This document shows positions 1 through 14,500 of a DNA stretch of 64,000 bases, piece after piece. The position numbers and the translations under genes were made by a program. Position 1 is the stretch's first letter, and the number at the start of each line of letters is the position of its first letter. Location of the stretch: contig JARCOQ010000006.1 in assembly GCA_029207755.1 (NCBI GenBank), positions 29,904,522 through 29,968,521 of the forward strand. The letters are read 5' to 3'. Source of the DNA: Chamaea fasciata (lineage: Eukaryota; Chordata; Aves; Passeriformes; Sylviidae). The notes under the pieces were generated by a model that did not search any database, was not told where the DNA came from, and worked only from the letters and a program-made list of their open reading frames with translations.

Positions 1-2585
1 GGTTTTTTTTAGCTGGTTGTCTTGGCAAATAGCTACTAAATTCTACATGAGAGTAGGAAAATGAACTAATTTTATATGCATATAATATTCAGGGGGCCTA
101 GTTTTGCCAAATAGCTTTATGTAAAATCCCCTTTTTCCCCCCCAGTATCCATGACAAAGGCAATAAATATTGAAGTCTCTTCTTCATCAATTTTACAGTA
201 AACTCATCACCGTGTGATAGACTATGCCCTCAGCTTGCTAAACAGTGTATAAGAAAATCAATTCAGGCAGAGCACCAATCCAACAGACCTTGCCTTTTGC
301 ATATGCATTTGGTCTGATTACTGAATTTGCAGAAGTAACTGAGTTACTGTCTTCATTTGGGTAACAGGAACTCACAGAGTGTGAATATTGCTATATATAT
401 AGCTATATATACGGCAATTGCTATGTATTGTGTCGTATCTCAGTTCTACTTGAAAAATGTTTGCATGGTATCAGATGCAGAAAATCAAATTAATAAAGGA
501 AGCTGGTCTGCCTTAGAGCTGCTGAGTTATTTCAGTTATCCTCTGTTAATTTGGAACTTCACACATCTTTTGGACTGGATTTTTATATTACTGGATTAAA
601 ATGACCTCCCAAACTAAGATCTAGCATGGTTGCCATCTCCATAGCAAACATCTCCATAGCAAACTTGCTAAAACACATTTTCCTCTACAGAGAACATAAA
701 GTAGGTGAGTATTACCCCTACTTTACTGATGAAAGCCTGAAGTGTCTCATAGCTCTTCATGGTTTCTCTGGAAATCTCTTACACAAATAGAAAAGGAAAT
801 CTGGATTTTCTCAATCATTGCCCCATTCTTTATTGACAGAGAACTTTTTTTTTTTTTGCAGACCATTCTGAGTGATGATCTTCCCTTGTCAGTGTCTCTG
901 AAAATCTCTAGCTTTGCTTTCTTGGTTTTTATAGTGGTGGAGCAGATTGACTGTTTAAAGTCTGTGATGGCAAACTGGGAAGCAGATGATGCTCTCTCTC
1001 TGAAGGGAATGTTTCATATCTTGAGCCATGAGGAATGATTCTCATGTAAATGAGTCTCCATTGGTTATTATTGGTCCTTGTCTTTTATGAACAAAATTGA
1101 AGCATTGTTCTTCTGTTTCCTTGACTGGTTTTCCACTGAACTTACAAGAATCTGTCTATCCTTCTTTGGTCTTCAGCTTTTAAAGAAGGACTTGCTTATC
1201 AGTGGTGGCAATAAAAAACCAGCAGCTTCTCCAAGAGTCCTGAAATAAGACATAATTATTTCCACTGAAAGTGATATTTGCATTTCACTTCAGACATTTT
1301 AATGAAAAGTGTTGTGTGAATATCATATGTTCTCCAACATTTCTGGTTCTGTTCTTGTTTGCCTGGGTGATGGGACCTTCAGGCAAATAAGTTAATTGCA
1401 AGGGTATATGAAGATCTATAACCTGGGGAAAGGATTATACATTTATTAATAATGTGATCATTGGTCATTTTCCTATAGTTTTTCTTAACTCGAACTGATA
1501 AAAAGCTTGACTAAAAGTAGTACAGTACCAAAAGGAGGTCAAAATTACTCCTCCAGGAAAATAGTTTCTTTGGTTTTAGTTAGACATACTTTAAATGCTA
1601 ATAGTGTCAATTCATTTGATTTACTTTATGCACATTGGCAGCTAAACAACTTCAGAGGCTCCAAACTTCAATTTTCTGCAGACAGGCAAGTGACCTAGAG
1701 ACCATCTTCAGTGTGATTAAAAATGCATTTTAATTCTTAAAGCAGTTGGGTAGAAATAACTGTAAAATAATAAAAGTATTTTTAACAGGTGGTGGACATA
1801 GGCTTGTTGAAAAGGTATTTTTTAAAGTCAGTGAAGTTGCAATTTTTTTGGTACATTTATTTCCTAGTGTGGACTACAGATAAAAAACAGTTCTCTTGCA
1901 TGATTTCAAATAAACGATATTCCATAAAGAAGCTTTGTTTTTGCTGTACGTTGTGACAGTTCTTTTACAATGTTTTCTATTACACCCTTAAGCATTGTCA
2001 CATGATTGTTATGTTAATTACCTCCGAAAGTTCCCTCTAGCCCTTCTTAAGTATATGAGTAATTGTAAATGCATCAAAATGACTTCCATCTTATGTGCTT
2101 TGATTAAAAATAAATAAACTTGACCTAGGAATTAAGCAACAATGAAATATATAATAATCAAGCTAAAAGGCTTTTTTTTTTTCTTGGATTAATTGTGTGT
2201 TTTGCTCACAGTGAAACATTTTTTACAGCAACAATAGTGTCATACATATGGGACTAACAATTTTATCTCTTGAGGGAATATAGTAGCTTAGACTGAAGGA
2301 GTTTCTTTTCCTCCTCAATATGGTGCTTTGCTTTACACAGGAATTCAGGTCAGCCCTATGATTGCATAGAACACGAGTGCAGGCATCCTTCCTGTCTGAT
2401 TCCCTAAATTGTATGTCTGTGTAACTGATGGATTTATGGTATAAAAGATGTTATTATGAACTCACTGGAGTCAGTGAGTCTACATGTGAAGGCAGTCTTT
2501 CTCAATAAGTTGTCACATGGTCCATGGACATTAGATCCTGTCTTTTGGATATTAACACTAGAAGACCCTTCAGGCTCTCTAAACT
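1..2585. other. AT-rich unique DNA, no gene seen
   Basis: This stretch has only short open frames (98 codons at most) with amino-acid compositions expected from AT-rich noise. A T13 run followed by GCAG near 845-861 resembles a splice acceptor, but no recognisable exon follows it. An alternating TA patch lies near 386-410. I saw no transposon signature. Confidence 0.6.
634..663. repeat. perfect 15-bp tandem duplication
   Basis: The unit CATCTCCATAGCAAA occurs twice back to back, at 634-648 and 649-663, without a mismatch. It is a short direct duplication, probably from replication slippage. No function is implied. Confidence 0.9.
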
Positions 2586-2950
2586 TCAAGTCTTCCAAGG
2601 CACCCTAGACCATTTCTTTGTATGGAATATAGGACCCCCTCTGTGCACATGACCAAGCTGTCTAATGTGGCTCCTGTGGATGCTTCTGTGAATATTTTTC
2701 TTCAGTGATTTGAGTTCCTGAGAAAAATCCTTCATCCCTTCTTTCTGCAGGATCTCCCTTAGCTGGTTCTCCTCACTTGGCTGCTGACTCTGGTGTCCTC
2801 CTTGTCTCTCCCCTCTGCCTCTGCCCTCATGCCTTGGAGTCATGCGTGATTTCCTTTCCACCTTGACAGTAATCGATCTGCACTCTCCTTTCCTTTGAGG
2901 AAATGTTGCCTCACAAAGATTTAAGGATGTAAAATAACGACTCTTTGCAG
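2586..2950 (-). other. minus-strand open frame of protein-like composition, unrecognised
   Basis: Reading the minus strand, a frame stays open for about 120 codons, from a TAA stop near 2965 to a TGA at about 2586. The translation is rich in charged and polar residues: an Arg/Gly/Gln-rich stretch, then an Leu/Glu/Lys-rich stretch that could form a helix (residues near ENQLREILQKEG), then a His/Arg-rich tail. That is unlike the Leu/Phe/Ser-rich translations of neighbouring AT-rich DNA. I do not recognise a family. No clear promoter, Kozak start, or strong splice acceptor accompanies it. It could be a decayed exon, a transposon relic, or chance in a purine-rich block. Confidence 0.15.
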
Positions 2951-5900
2951 AGTAAAATTGTAATTGTTAATACTGCTTTTATCAGGACTTAGAGCAGAGA
3001 CATACAGGAATGTAACTTCCTGCTTTTCCTGCTCAGGACACAATATGCTGCATAAAGGGTGGACACATTATGCACAAGGATCAAATTTGTTTTGCCTTGC
3101 TTAATGGCAATATTTGATTAGCATTTGACAAAACAAATATATGTAAATTAAACGTCTGAATTTTAGTTTCAAGATCATAGTAGCCCTGACTGCAGACTTT
3201 CACAAAACCTCTCAGTGGGACTGGAGTAGACATACTCCTACTGCAAAAGTCAGGTCTGCAGAATTGAGCAGTTCTGGCAAAGATTTTAAGGAGCGAGGAT
3301 TTTTCTCTATGAGTACAAGAGAACAGTAGGAAAAATTTTTTTTTTTAATCCTGGGAGTAGGGGAAGGGCAAGGGGAAGGAAGCGTAAAGCTATTCTTCCA
3401 ATATTTTTTAATTTAATATTTATATCAGAGAAGTGTTTTGAGTTCCATCAGGCTAGCTGTCTGCTATGGACAGATTTTTCTGTTATTTAGACAAAGAAGA
3501 AGTTGGTACCCAAATACCTATGAAGTACAGTGCCTTGACTCTAGTTCATGGGATTGCATCTTTGTATAAAGAAATATGGGTCAGGTATTGCTGTTATGTT
3601 TTTTAGTATGGTGATGTGAGAAGATGGTTAGCACGCTATTCTTCTCACTTGCTGAATTCAGAACCTTAAATAGTACTCTTTTAATTGGTTTACTGGTGAG
3701 GTCTCCGAGGATCCTGAGACATTTGCCTATGTGATATAGCACTGGGAAAGATGCCAAAAGGATTGAACACTTGTTTTGTTTCCAGGCTCTGATATTAGTG
3801 GTCCCTATTCAAATATGTTATGGCATGGAAATTTTCTGCTTGATAAGGAATTACAGAAAACAAAAATTAGATCATTTCTTGAAACTGCTGTAAATGACAC
3901 TGGGTACAGAGTAGATGGTATATAGGGAACATGATGTTATTTGAAGTTAAATGTCCATTCCACAGAACCCCATCCTGTACCAGCCTCCAATAATGGATTG
4001 AAGTGAGAGAGATGTGTGTAAATTATGGTTTCTGAAAGACATGTGAGATTTAGACCAACCTGGGGCCAGTCCTTGCCCATTTTAATATGTCTCCTTTCAC
4101 GTCCTTATGAACAATGGAAACTCATTCCATTTATTTGCATTTTTATCTCTCAGCAACATTTCCCTTGATTCTCTACTACCTACAAGATACTGCTTTCTGT
4201 AATAATAATTTTGCAGCTTCCACTAGCAGACACATATGCTATTGCTTCCAATCTCTCATTTAAAATCACTGACTGACAGGTCTGACAGAAACAAATAGCA
4301 GGTGCGTTGATAGGTATTGTGTTTGGATTTGCTGTAAAGTGCTTTACTCCCCCCTTCTCCTCATATTTTTTTTTTTTCTGGTTCAGCACGTTTTTCTATC
4401 TAATATAATAATTCCAGTTTGCTTGGTATGTAATCATGGGTCACTATACTAAAATTATCACAGCTGTGGATATAATGTCACATTATTTCCTTTGGAATAT
4501 CATGTGCTTCTGCTTTTTTTTTTTTTTTTAATATACCTCTGTATCATATTCCTTTAATTCCTTTACAAAGGAATGTTTTTCAGTTTTCTTTCCTTACATT
4601 ATGGCAGGATAGACCAACAGCATGCCAAATGGCTTCTAGATCTTTTGTAATTTTAATTCTCTTGTTAATACATGCACTTTTGTAGATGCCAGTAGACCAC
4701 ATCTGTGCCCTGTTGAAATACTACAGATGACACAGATGAAGACTACAAATTAGCAGAAATACCTGAGGAAACTTGGGTATAGTCTGCTGACTTCATATTC
4801 CAGCTGGACAAACCACAAGGATCCTTTGCTTCAGAGTTTGCCAACTCTGTGCATTGGCTTAGAGTTCAGATTTGGGAAGGCTTGGAGGTTTGCTTTTGTT
4901 TCACTTCTACTTTTTATCTGTTCTAGGGTCTGGCATGCCTTTGCTTTTCTAATTTTAAGGGTAATTTACTACTCAAAGTGTTAGAAGTTTAGTTTTAAAA
5001 CCTAGAGGTAAGAGGCTAAGCAAATGTAGCAGAGGGTTTATTTTGTCCTGTCAGAATCAGGTGAAGGGGAGATGAAATGGAAGAACGAAAAGACTTTTCT
5101 TGAGGGTGGAAAGCCTGCTGAAGTGGGAATGTCTGTCTACCCCATAGCAGCTTCACTGTCAGCCTTCTCCCTTTAGGGTGGCAGATCTATGGGGAAATTA
5201 GACAGGTCAACCTATGAAAAGGTAACAGAGTTTTGTAACTATGAAGAAAGAAAGTTTGTTGATGGGAGGGGCAGGGAAGAAGAAAGCACAAAGTCTAGAT
5301 AAAGGTCAAGGTTTATATACTTTCTCAGGTTCTCTGAATTTGGTGAGTTCACTATCAGGTCATCTGTCACCATTTGCTTTAGTCCATTCCTAGGAGCTTT
5401 CATTGGTATGGATAGAAGTTATGTTAACAAAGATGGCAACACTAAACTCTAGGAGCATTCATAAGAAAGAAAATTCACTCTGGGAAGAAGTTGTGGGAAA
5501 GTGTTTGGGATAATTGTCTGTGTTAGAGAGTCAGGGAAGAGAATATTTCACTTCCTACTTTGAGACTTCCAGGAGGAACTGCTACATTATTAGTAACCCA
5601 TTCACGAAAATCTGACATTAGGAGGATTTTAATTTAAATTTTAAATGTAAAGCCATTTAAAAATAGCTCTGTATAATAGCATTCTCCCTAAAATAGTAGG
5701 GAGGATGTGGAATCAGCAATTCAAGGAAGTGAGATCCTTATGCAATCAAATGTTACTAAGGATATAGTGGACATCTGTTTCTTCATTCTTTATGTAGTTT
5801 AGAAAACTCTGTTATAAACTAACTATGTATGGTTTTTTGGGGTGGAACTGACATAGTTTGAATACAGGTATTAGTCCAGAAAATAGTTGTTATTAACTCA

Positions 5901-8229
5901 TTTCATAGATTGGTGGATGAACAGAAAGGTGAGGCATAAGACGGACACAATGAGGGAGACATACTAAATTTTTTGTCCCTTGTAACCAGTTCCCACAACC
6001 TGCTTTGGAAAGCATGTTGGATACTTCTGTAGTGATGCACCCCACACACCCCCAGCAGGTATTTCCAAATAGGGAAAGTTTCAGTTTACCTTTAGACATT
6101 TTAGTAAGTTTAACTAGAAAATTCTGTGTTTTTCCACTTACATAATTGGCTCAGCACCAGCACAAGGGCATGGAGTGGGGTCTGAGAGTGTAACTGAAAG
6201 CCTCTTGGTGATCTTATTGCAGCAAGCCAGATTGTTCCTCCTAGAACATTCAGTATTTAAGAAGCACAAAAGAAGTAAAAGGATTTTTGGAGTGTTTGTA
6301 GCAGGGTGCAAGAGATTTCTCGGACACCTGTGCTCAGCTTATCATTTGCTTTCTGTAATGTTTATTATTTTGTTATTTTTCCTTATTAAACCTTTTGATT
6401 TACAAAACACCTCTGAGGAGCAGTCTCACTCAAATTAATTATATCCGCTTCTCTGCAAAGGCTGGACCCTCAGAGATTGATATAGTAGCACATGGCTTAT
6501 TAGACTCTGGCCACGTGCTAATCTGTATCATACTTCCTCTGCCATGCTCTCCAAGGCAACAGGAATAAATAGTCAGCTGTTTCTGTCTTGGTTAAGAAAA
6601 ACTCTTAGGCTGTTTAATGGTATGCAGGCAGTAATACTGGATTGGCTGGATTCTCAGCACATATGCAATACCTTGCTGCCCAGAGGATTTCTGTTGTCTG
6701 CATGCCATTCTACAGTTTTTCATGGTGAGTGACATTAAGACAGCATTGTAGAAAGGACCTTTGATTATTCTATTTATTTATTTTTAAAAAAAAGAGAAAT
6801 TCTCAGGCAGCACAGATTTTCTGGGAATCTTGTTGGAATGCTTGTTTTCTGATCATCAATTTCAGTATTTGAAGGAGATGGATTGTAATGAAAAAAAAAT
6901 GGATTAAATTTGTTATATTGTCATTGGATTGTGGTAGTGTATATATGTATGTGGGTTCATGCATGTGTATATGCTGAGTTGAAAATATCCTCAGCTACAA
7001 TTAATAGACCTTTTAAAAATCTTAGTGATCAGTCTTCCATTTTAGCATCCTCTTTTGGCACTGTGAACAAATACTGATGCTGACGGGTTCAAAGGATGGG
7101 AAGGATTCTAGATCATAGACCATCAGATTCAATGAAATAAAACTTCAAACCAGAAACAACAACATAAAAGACTTAGTTAATTTTAAGGTACTTCAGACTC
7201 CCATAAACCTGTATAGAAGTTCCCCAGAAAAATATAGAAGTTCTTCTTCCTTTGCCAACAAAGATAAACATTTATATTTAGTTGCTTTGGCATTTTTGCA
7301 GGGCAATTTGGGGCCATCTTATTAACTAAGATTGCAGTCAATTATCTGCTTTATTGAGTATTTGTTTTCATTTGAGTGATCTTTGTACTGTTTGCCAGAT
7401 AATTTTTCTGTGGTGAGGAAACTCATTAGAGCTCTTTCTCTACCTGCTTGCTAGAGTCTTACTCGTCTGAAACTGAAAATTCCAATTAATGTGATCTGAA
7501 TTTGATTGGAGCTGTAAACAAGTGCAGCTACCTTTGCTTCATTAAAATATGGAAAATCATGTGCTTTTTAAATTATAATTTATAATTACTTTCTTTTCCC
7601 CCTGCTTCATGCAAATAGGAACTGGCCTTTATTCTGACATAGAAGGTGCAGCATCAAATCAACAACTTTATTTTATTGCATGAAACAGATGGTGAAGATC
7701 TCGGATATTTCCAAGAAAAGACAATGTAATTTCAGTGCTAAATTACCCTGCGCTCAAGGGCCTAACCTCCAGGAGTTAATAGGAAACACAACTTTATGAT
7801 GTATTTCTTGTTCTAGTCTAGGCTTAGCTCACTTGAGGCTGAGGGATTGAATCTTTGCTTCATATTGTTGTTTAAAAACTCAAAACCAGACCACAGTGTA
7901 ATCATTGATAGTTTCACAGCTGATTTTAGTGAGTTTCATTCACTCAGTGATTTGTGCAATTTATTACTGTGCATAAAGTGAAGAAAAAAAGGGATCAGAT
8001 GGAAAATTCCTGAACTGCTGAAACCAGTGACAAAGCTTTCCCTGACACTTTGAAGATGATCTGGGCCACTTCCATAGTGTAGGGTGACAAACATTCAGTG
8101 TCTTCAAAGGTATTTCTCTTTTTAGGAGATAAACAATAGCTGCTTTTCTTCAGGGACAAACGGTAAAGCAGTGTGTGAACAGCCAAGCTTTCATAACAAC
8201 TAATGTAAGTCTTTCATCCTATGAAGTGC
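2951..8229. other. AT-rich unique DNA, no gene seen
   Basis: The region contains scattered T runs (for example 4517-4530) and short random frames. A patch of alternating purine and pyrimidine (GTGTATATATGTATGTG-like) lies near 6937-6970. No repeat family, exon or RNA gene could be supported. Confidence 0.5.
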
Positions 8230-8565
8230 CTAGAATCTTGATTTCGAAGTAAATTTGTTTTCCAGGGGCGGTGTGGTTTTCTGTGAGGTTCTAGGATGCT
8301 CTCCTACTATCAACTGCTGTATAGTTTCCAATTCTTGCTTTCCCAGGTTTATGTCTAAACACCTATCCTTTTTTAACTTTCTCAGGTGAGTTACAGAACA
8401 AAGGAATCTGCCTATACCCAGATTGGTACAGATCCCCACCAGTCTGCCATGTTTGTCAGTAACTGGTAAGAAACTTGGAGATACCACTTCATCTAGTGAA
8501 GTCAGCCTGTATGCACCCAAATAAAATGCTTTTTGCAACAGAGTGTGTCTGCGAATATCCTGAGG
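8230..8565 (-). other. minus-strand open frame with acceptor-like 5' edge, unrecognised
   Basis: On the minus strand a frame stays open for about 110 codons, ending at a stop at 8230. Its upstream edge is a pyrimidine-rich stretch ending in CTCCTCAG (near 8560), which looks like a splice acceptor and is in phase with the open frame. The translation has a mixed, globular-like composition (for example LPVTDKHGRLVGICTNLG) followed by a Lys/Thr-rich tail. I cannot assign a family and see no matching donor or neighbouring exon on this strand. The plus strand of the same block carries TTTCTCAG followed by GTGAGT near 8380, so splice-like motifs occur here on both strands and may be accidental. Confidence 0.18.
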
Positions 8566-8569
8566 AGAG

Positions 8570-11500
8570 GCCAGGTTGATTTAAAAACTTCTCTGATGGA
8601 TTACTGTTTGTGATGCATCCTGTCTAATTGAAGTAGCATGCCATTTTCAGTAAGCCAGAAGCAATATTGGGTCATGTAAATATAAATTTAGAATGCACCA
8701 AAGAACTTCCCAGCAGTTGTTTGTATGTTGGTGGCCCAATTTTTGATGCTATTCCAGCTGATCTTTTTAATCAGAAACCTGCCAGGACTCCTGCCATTTC
8801 TCCTGCCCAACCTCCTCAGCAGGCTGCCTGCAACCACTTTGGAGCACAGGATTCCGGGTTTCCAGGTCAGTTGTTCTCAGTGGTTTAGCCATCACTTTGT
8901 ATTGAGAGGTTGTAATAAATTGCCACAAATTTATAGGCTGGCTTAATTGGGATTTTATGCTTTATGCATAATTTTTCGAAACAAACTAAAAATTACATTT
9001 TTTGTTGCAACTACTTAAGGTTGGCTTTTAGAAGTCTTCTGGGAATCTTTCTACATTTACTTAAGTACTACACCTTTAAGTGAATTTATTTTTCTAGTTT
9101 AGCGAATGTGTCTAAGACCTTCTAAACTTAGTTGGAACATAGCCAACTTAACTTTAGTAATTTAATTGACACCTAATTTAGGAGAATCTACCTATCTCAT
9201 TAAGTTCCCTTTCAGTTTAATATAGACACAGTCCAAATAACATCTGAATTGCCTTCTATATGTGAATCCCTTTCCTCAAAACAGAGGAGAATGGAATGAG
9301 ATTGCCAGAAGTTGAGGCACAGATCTGTGCCAAAAATCATGTTCTTACATTTAAATTTGGATACCCGCTTTTCAAATTTGATTTTCCACTCTGCTGAGCA
9401 CCCAGTGATTTGTAGAGGTCTTGTTTTTCTTTTCTGTCAATAGGACAAATATGTTCATCGAGTTGCTTTAATATTTCTGCAACCATGCTGTAAAGAATGG
9501 ACGGTAGAATCATGACTTGCAAATGTCAGGTCACTGACCTCTTTTTAAAAGGTTTTAGAGCCTTTGTTATGTAGCTTGGAAAATTTCTGATCAAGTTGCA
9601 TTTATTATGTGTAAGGAGGATCAGATTTCATACAGGTGTGTATTCTCTCATGTTGAGCAATAATTTCTTTAACTATTTCTTTCAGTGCTAAGATTCTTTT
9701 GAATGAAGTGTGAAGTTCTCAAGATTTTGCTTGAGTTGACATGAGGGAAATAAAAAGATGGTTTGTAGATATTTCAAATGCATGAATTTTTCTCTCTAGT
9801 CTTTGTTCACCTGCAAAGTGACAGGGTTGCCAGTTATCACACAAGTACCTAGGCCAATTTCAGTATCTGTTAATTTGGCAATGGTACAAAGTCAACAACA
9901 GGCCTGTTGTTGGGACTGCAGGCTGCACGTATAATGCTGTATAATATGCTCCTGCAATGCCCTTAAATAATATGTACAGTTTTAGAAAATATAGAATTGA
10001 TTTGAATTTTCTAACTGCACACGGTTTCAGTGACTGAATGATACTGAGTCTGAATTAATGATAGAGTATGAAAAAAATCTGTCTTAAAACCAGACAGAAG
10101 TACATGTGCAGTTATTGTATCATTCCTATTAGTCAAGGGCAGTTTGCAGTGAATTTCGGAGAGAATTCTTGTGGAATGGAATCCTTAAATTGTAGAAGAA
10201 TGGCAGCAGTTCTCTGCAAGTTTCTCCCAGATAACATAATTGCTTCAAGAGTGGTATTTGAGGGATATTGAAGCTTTGCAGAAACTAAAGTCAAGTTTAA
10301 TGCGGTCAGGAGTTTCTACTCCGTTCTTCAACTTTTATAATAGCTATTCAGTTTGTCAGTGATTGTGATGAAACTAATAAGAGATCAGAATTGTAACTAT
10401 GCAGGTTATTTACATTAATACTGCTCTTTTCTTTCCTCCTTCTGAGGGAAAATGGTTATGGCAATAATTTTTAAATTAATGTATCTATGGGGTCACCACA
10501 GTTAACTCCAATATTGCATGATATAGATTTAAAATGTCTTGCTAAAAAAATAAATAATCCCTACTCGGTCCTTTGAAAGAGTCTAATGCATTGCATTGTA
10601 GCCAAGTCTAAATACACGTACTTTTATGGGATAATTTCAACAATAGGTACCATCTGCTTAATGTGTTCATAAAACAAAAGATTAATTTCCTGGTAAATCA
10701 GTTGTAAACCAGAAAATATTATTATTATTGCAATAACTTTTACATAAGATAAATGTCTCAGTGGCTCAGAAGGTTAAAGTTTAAAATAAGAGCTGGCATT
10801 TACTTTTCTCTGCAATTTGGCTAAAATTAAATTGCCTGATCATGAATTCAAGTTATATTTTATCTTTCATAAAAATAGAAAAGACCTGGAAACAATCTGT
10901 AGACCACCAGGATGTCTGAAAGTTATTTTCCAGTTATAAAAATAAACTAGCCTTGAATTTATTCACCATCTGTCAGTCTTCTCTTCCTACCAGGAAGCTG
11001 AATTTTCTGACGGGTTACTTGCAGTCGTAAGGAACAGCTGTAGGAAACAAGGACACCAAGATTGCTCTAATTATATTAAGACACAGAGTGGCTTTTGGAA
11101 ATTTGAAAGAGTTCAGTTGTAGTGTCTGGGGAAAAGTTTAACATTTTCAGGATTCTCAAGAATGCACACACTTCTACCATGTCCGAACCTCCAAGGGTTC
11201 ATTCAAGTGGAATGGAAATGGGCAGAGTGACCTTCCATTACTTAATTTTCCCCTGCATCAGAATCTGTGTGCACGGCTGGAAGCAGTACAGGTGAAGCAA
11301 CAGACAGTATTAATCTTATTAAGATAAATCTTGATGACTAGAAGAATGTTACCTTCCCATCATAACCTTTGGGGATCTACTGACTTTGATTCTTATTAGT
11401 GGTATGATATTCTGTTAGAGAAAGAAAAGCGGAAGGTGATTTTTAGTCCACGCATGGAGTGATGAAAGCTGTTTGTAGTTAGGTGAGCTGTGTCATGTAT

Positions 11501-14500
11501 GTAGAAAGAGGCTCAGCAAGTTCTTTCTGACTCCCATCAGGACATGTGTTACAAGATTAATGTCACCTCTACTGTAGAGAGGCACATAATCGACCTGTTT
11601 GTATTCTAAGGTTTTTGTTTTCTATTATAATATTGTAAAGATACGTCAGGACTCAATAAACAGAGGTAGCTGCATTTGAAAAAGTCCAAATCTTATTTTG
11701 ACTCCGTGAGATTCTTATTGACACAGAGAGATGGTTCAAAAGCAGTTTCTCCTCTGAAGAATAAAATAGTCTAAGAGAGAGCTGAAAGGCACAACAGAAG
11801 CATCTCTGTCTAGATCCCATAATGGATTTGACTTCAACATAATAACTAATTAATGCATGAAAGGACTTTCAGACCAAAACTATATGACCTTGAACTGTAA
11901 GAATGGCAGGTTAGATCTCCTTGGGAACCATTAGAAGCATAAATGGAAAGCCTATTCCTGTATTGTAGACTCTGTAATAAACTGGAGAAAATTGCTTTAC
12001 AGGATGAATGAAGTGCAAGAATAGTTAAGGAATTATTTGAACAGTATTTCCAGCTTGAAGATAAATTATTTCTGTATGTGTCTTTCATCTTAGTTCTTTC
12101 ATTTGAACAAAAGCAGCTTAAAATTACCACGACATATTCAGAAAACTGCTGACAGACTTCAGGTCTCTCTACGCCAGAATATGCAAAGAAAAAAAGGAGG
12201 CATGAAGTATGAAGCTATGCTGTCTGTCAGACTTACAGAAAGAGTGGGCCATGCACCAGATTTATGAAACAATGCAAATAACTTCCTTACAAAAAAATTG
12301 GAAGTATATGTCATTTTTTTAAAAAACTTTGTATGTATGTTTTTTTTCCAAAGCCTTGCAGCACAAGGCTGTCAGTTCCACAGCTTCAGGTGCCGTGCAG
12401 TTGAAAATATATATGAAGAAAGGCTAGATGGCTGGCAAATAATATATTCTCCTAGAGTTCATTTGTGCGTTACCCATGCTTCTGGTACACCAGTTGTCCT
12501 GCTCACGGTAGAGGACTCCTGTGAGTATTGGGGCAGAAAGGCTGAAGAACTGAATGCATGACATTTTATAAAAATCTAAGGAGACAAGTAATTATTAGTA
12601 CATTAGAACTACATCTCCTTTCTTCAGTCCCCTTGGTATCACTGCTTGGCATGGAAATTCTGACCCTATTAACACTGGCTGAGGCTGAGGTTTATTTCTG
12701 GAAGCTTTTAAAAAACAGCTGGGGAGTACCTTACGCTTTTAGTCACATACTGGGTCTTCTTTTTCATCTCTTAAAGTTGAAAAAATCCCAGGGCTCTCCC
12801 TGGCCTTATGTGACTTTCATGTGAATACATCTATGTTCCTAACCTTATCGACTTTTTGTGGTAGGTAGAAATGGCCAAGTGGTACCTCTGAAAAATTTCA
12901 AAAAGCTTTATTCATAACCCAGTTCCTCTTAGACTTCCCTTTTTCAATTCACAACTTTGCAGGCTTTGCAAATCCTTAGGCTTCATACTGTGTGCTGTAT
13001 TTCATCACAAATATGATGACTAACTCATTTTTGAGTCTTCAGGTGTTTTTATTGTGAAAGTCATTGGGGAAATATTACCTGAGTTTGCAAGTATTTGACT
13101 ACAGAAGTCCACCTTAAAATATTCTGTGCTAATTCAAACTATCTTTGCTACTTCCATTTAGGATTTTCTTCAGGAAAGAAATAAATTACTATGTTTCAAC
13201 AGTATCTTTCTTTCTGGAGTGTTATAATTTAGGTTCATGCTTTCAGCTGCTCTTAAACCTCATCTATATTTGTATCACCTGTATCATATTTTCATTTTTA
13301 ATGTCCATAGAAGAAACTAAGTTAGATCTGTTCATGTCTTCTGTTTAGCATGGCTATCACGTTTCTGAGTCTTCACAGTTACCATTCTAGTTCCCTTCCT
13401 CTGCAGGGCTGCTTCTAAACTTTCATGCATGATGAGTGTACTGGATATACAAGTCCTTCTTGAAGTATTAAAAAATAATTTTTTCTCTTTTTGGTAGTAG
13501 TCCAAAAATCTTGCTGCAGGGAAAAAAACCCTCCTAGTCTCAAAATATTATCAGCTGACTTGTCCTAATCTTAGAAGTTTGAGTGACCCTTAGCTTTATT
13601 ATTTGATTGTATGAAGCTTAACTATTAATAATTCATAAGTTTTCTTAGATATACTTTTAGAAACATCACTAAATGGGAACTTTTCTTGCTGAAAAGAAAT
13701 AAATAGAACACTGTGATCTCAAAGGGGCAAAGAATTCTTGGAGCCAGCTTGCTGGGAAGCAGCTGAGCAGTAGCCAAGATTAATTTGTTCTTTAGATCTT
13801 GGTACTCTGAATTTCCCTGCTACTTAAGATTGCTTTGGTGATATTTATTATCTTTTTCACACCTATAGCAAATTCAGTTGACATTTTTAGAGGTGGTAAA
13901 AGAAATTAACTTCTCTAATTTGTAATAGAAGTTATGGGAATCCAAGTGAAATTTTTCAGGAAACAAACTTTATTAAAACTGTGCAGATTGACCCTTGATT
14001 TTTTTTTTTCCCTCAGTAAAATAATTGGGAAAACCTATGTATTTCAGTTCAGTTTTGTCAAAATGAGACATATCTACTTTGGTTTCAGAATCCAGCTTAA
14101 TTTGAAATCACATAGATTTATTTTTTAACAGCACAATGGATAATATAATCCAGTATCTTAGTTTTAATTTTTACAAATGTTTCAAGGTGGTTTGTTTAAT
14201 TTTATGGAATCAACCAGAAAACTCCCCAAAATAATTATTCACATATCTCAAGGAATAGGTGCCCAAGTTATTTAGACTCACTGCAAACATTCAGCAGTAG
14301 CTGCTTTTATTGAAAACAAAATTTCTGTGTATCGAAAAGAAAGGTACTGTAAAAGGAATATTGTTAACTTACCTCGGTTGGGTTTTTGTCCTTGCTATTC
14401 AGAAGGAAATTGATGGAAAAGTCAGTTCATGTACAGAAATCTCTAAGACATTTCTGGGAAGATGAAAAGACCAGTGACTTGAAGCCCTTCCTTAGATAAT

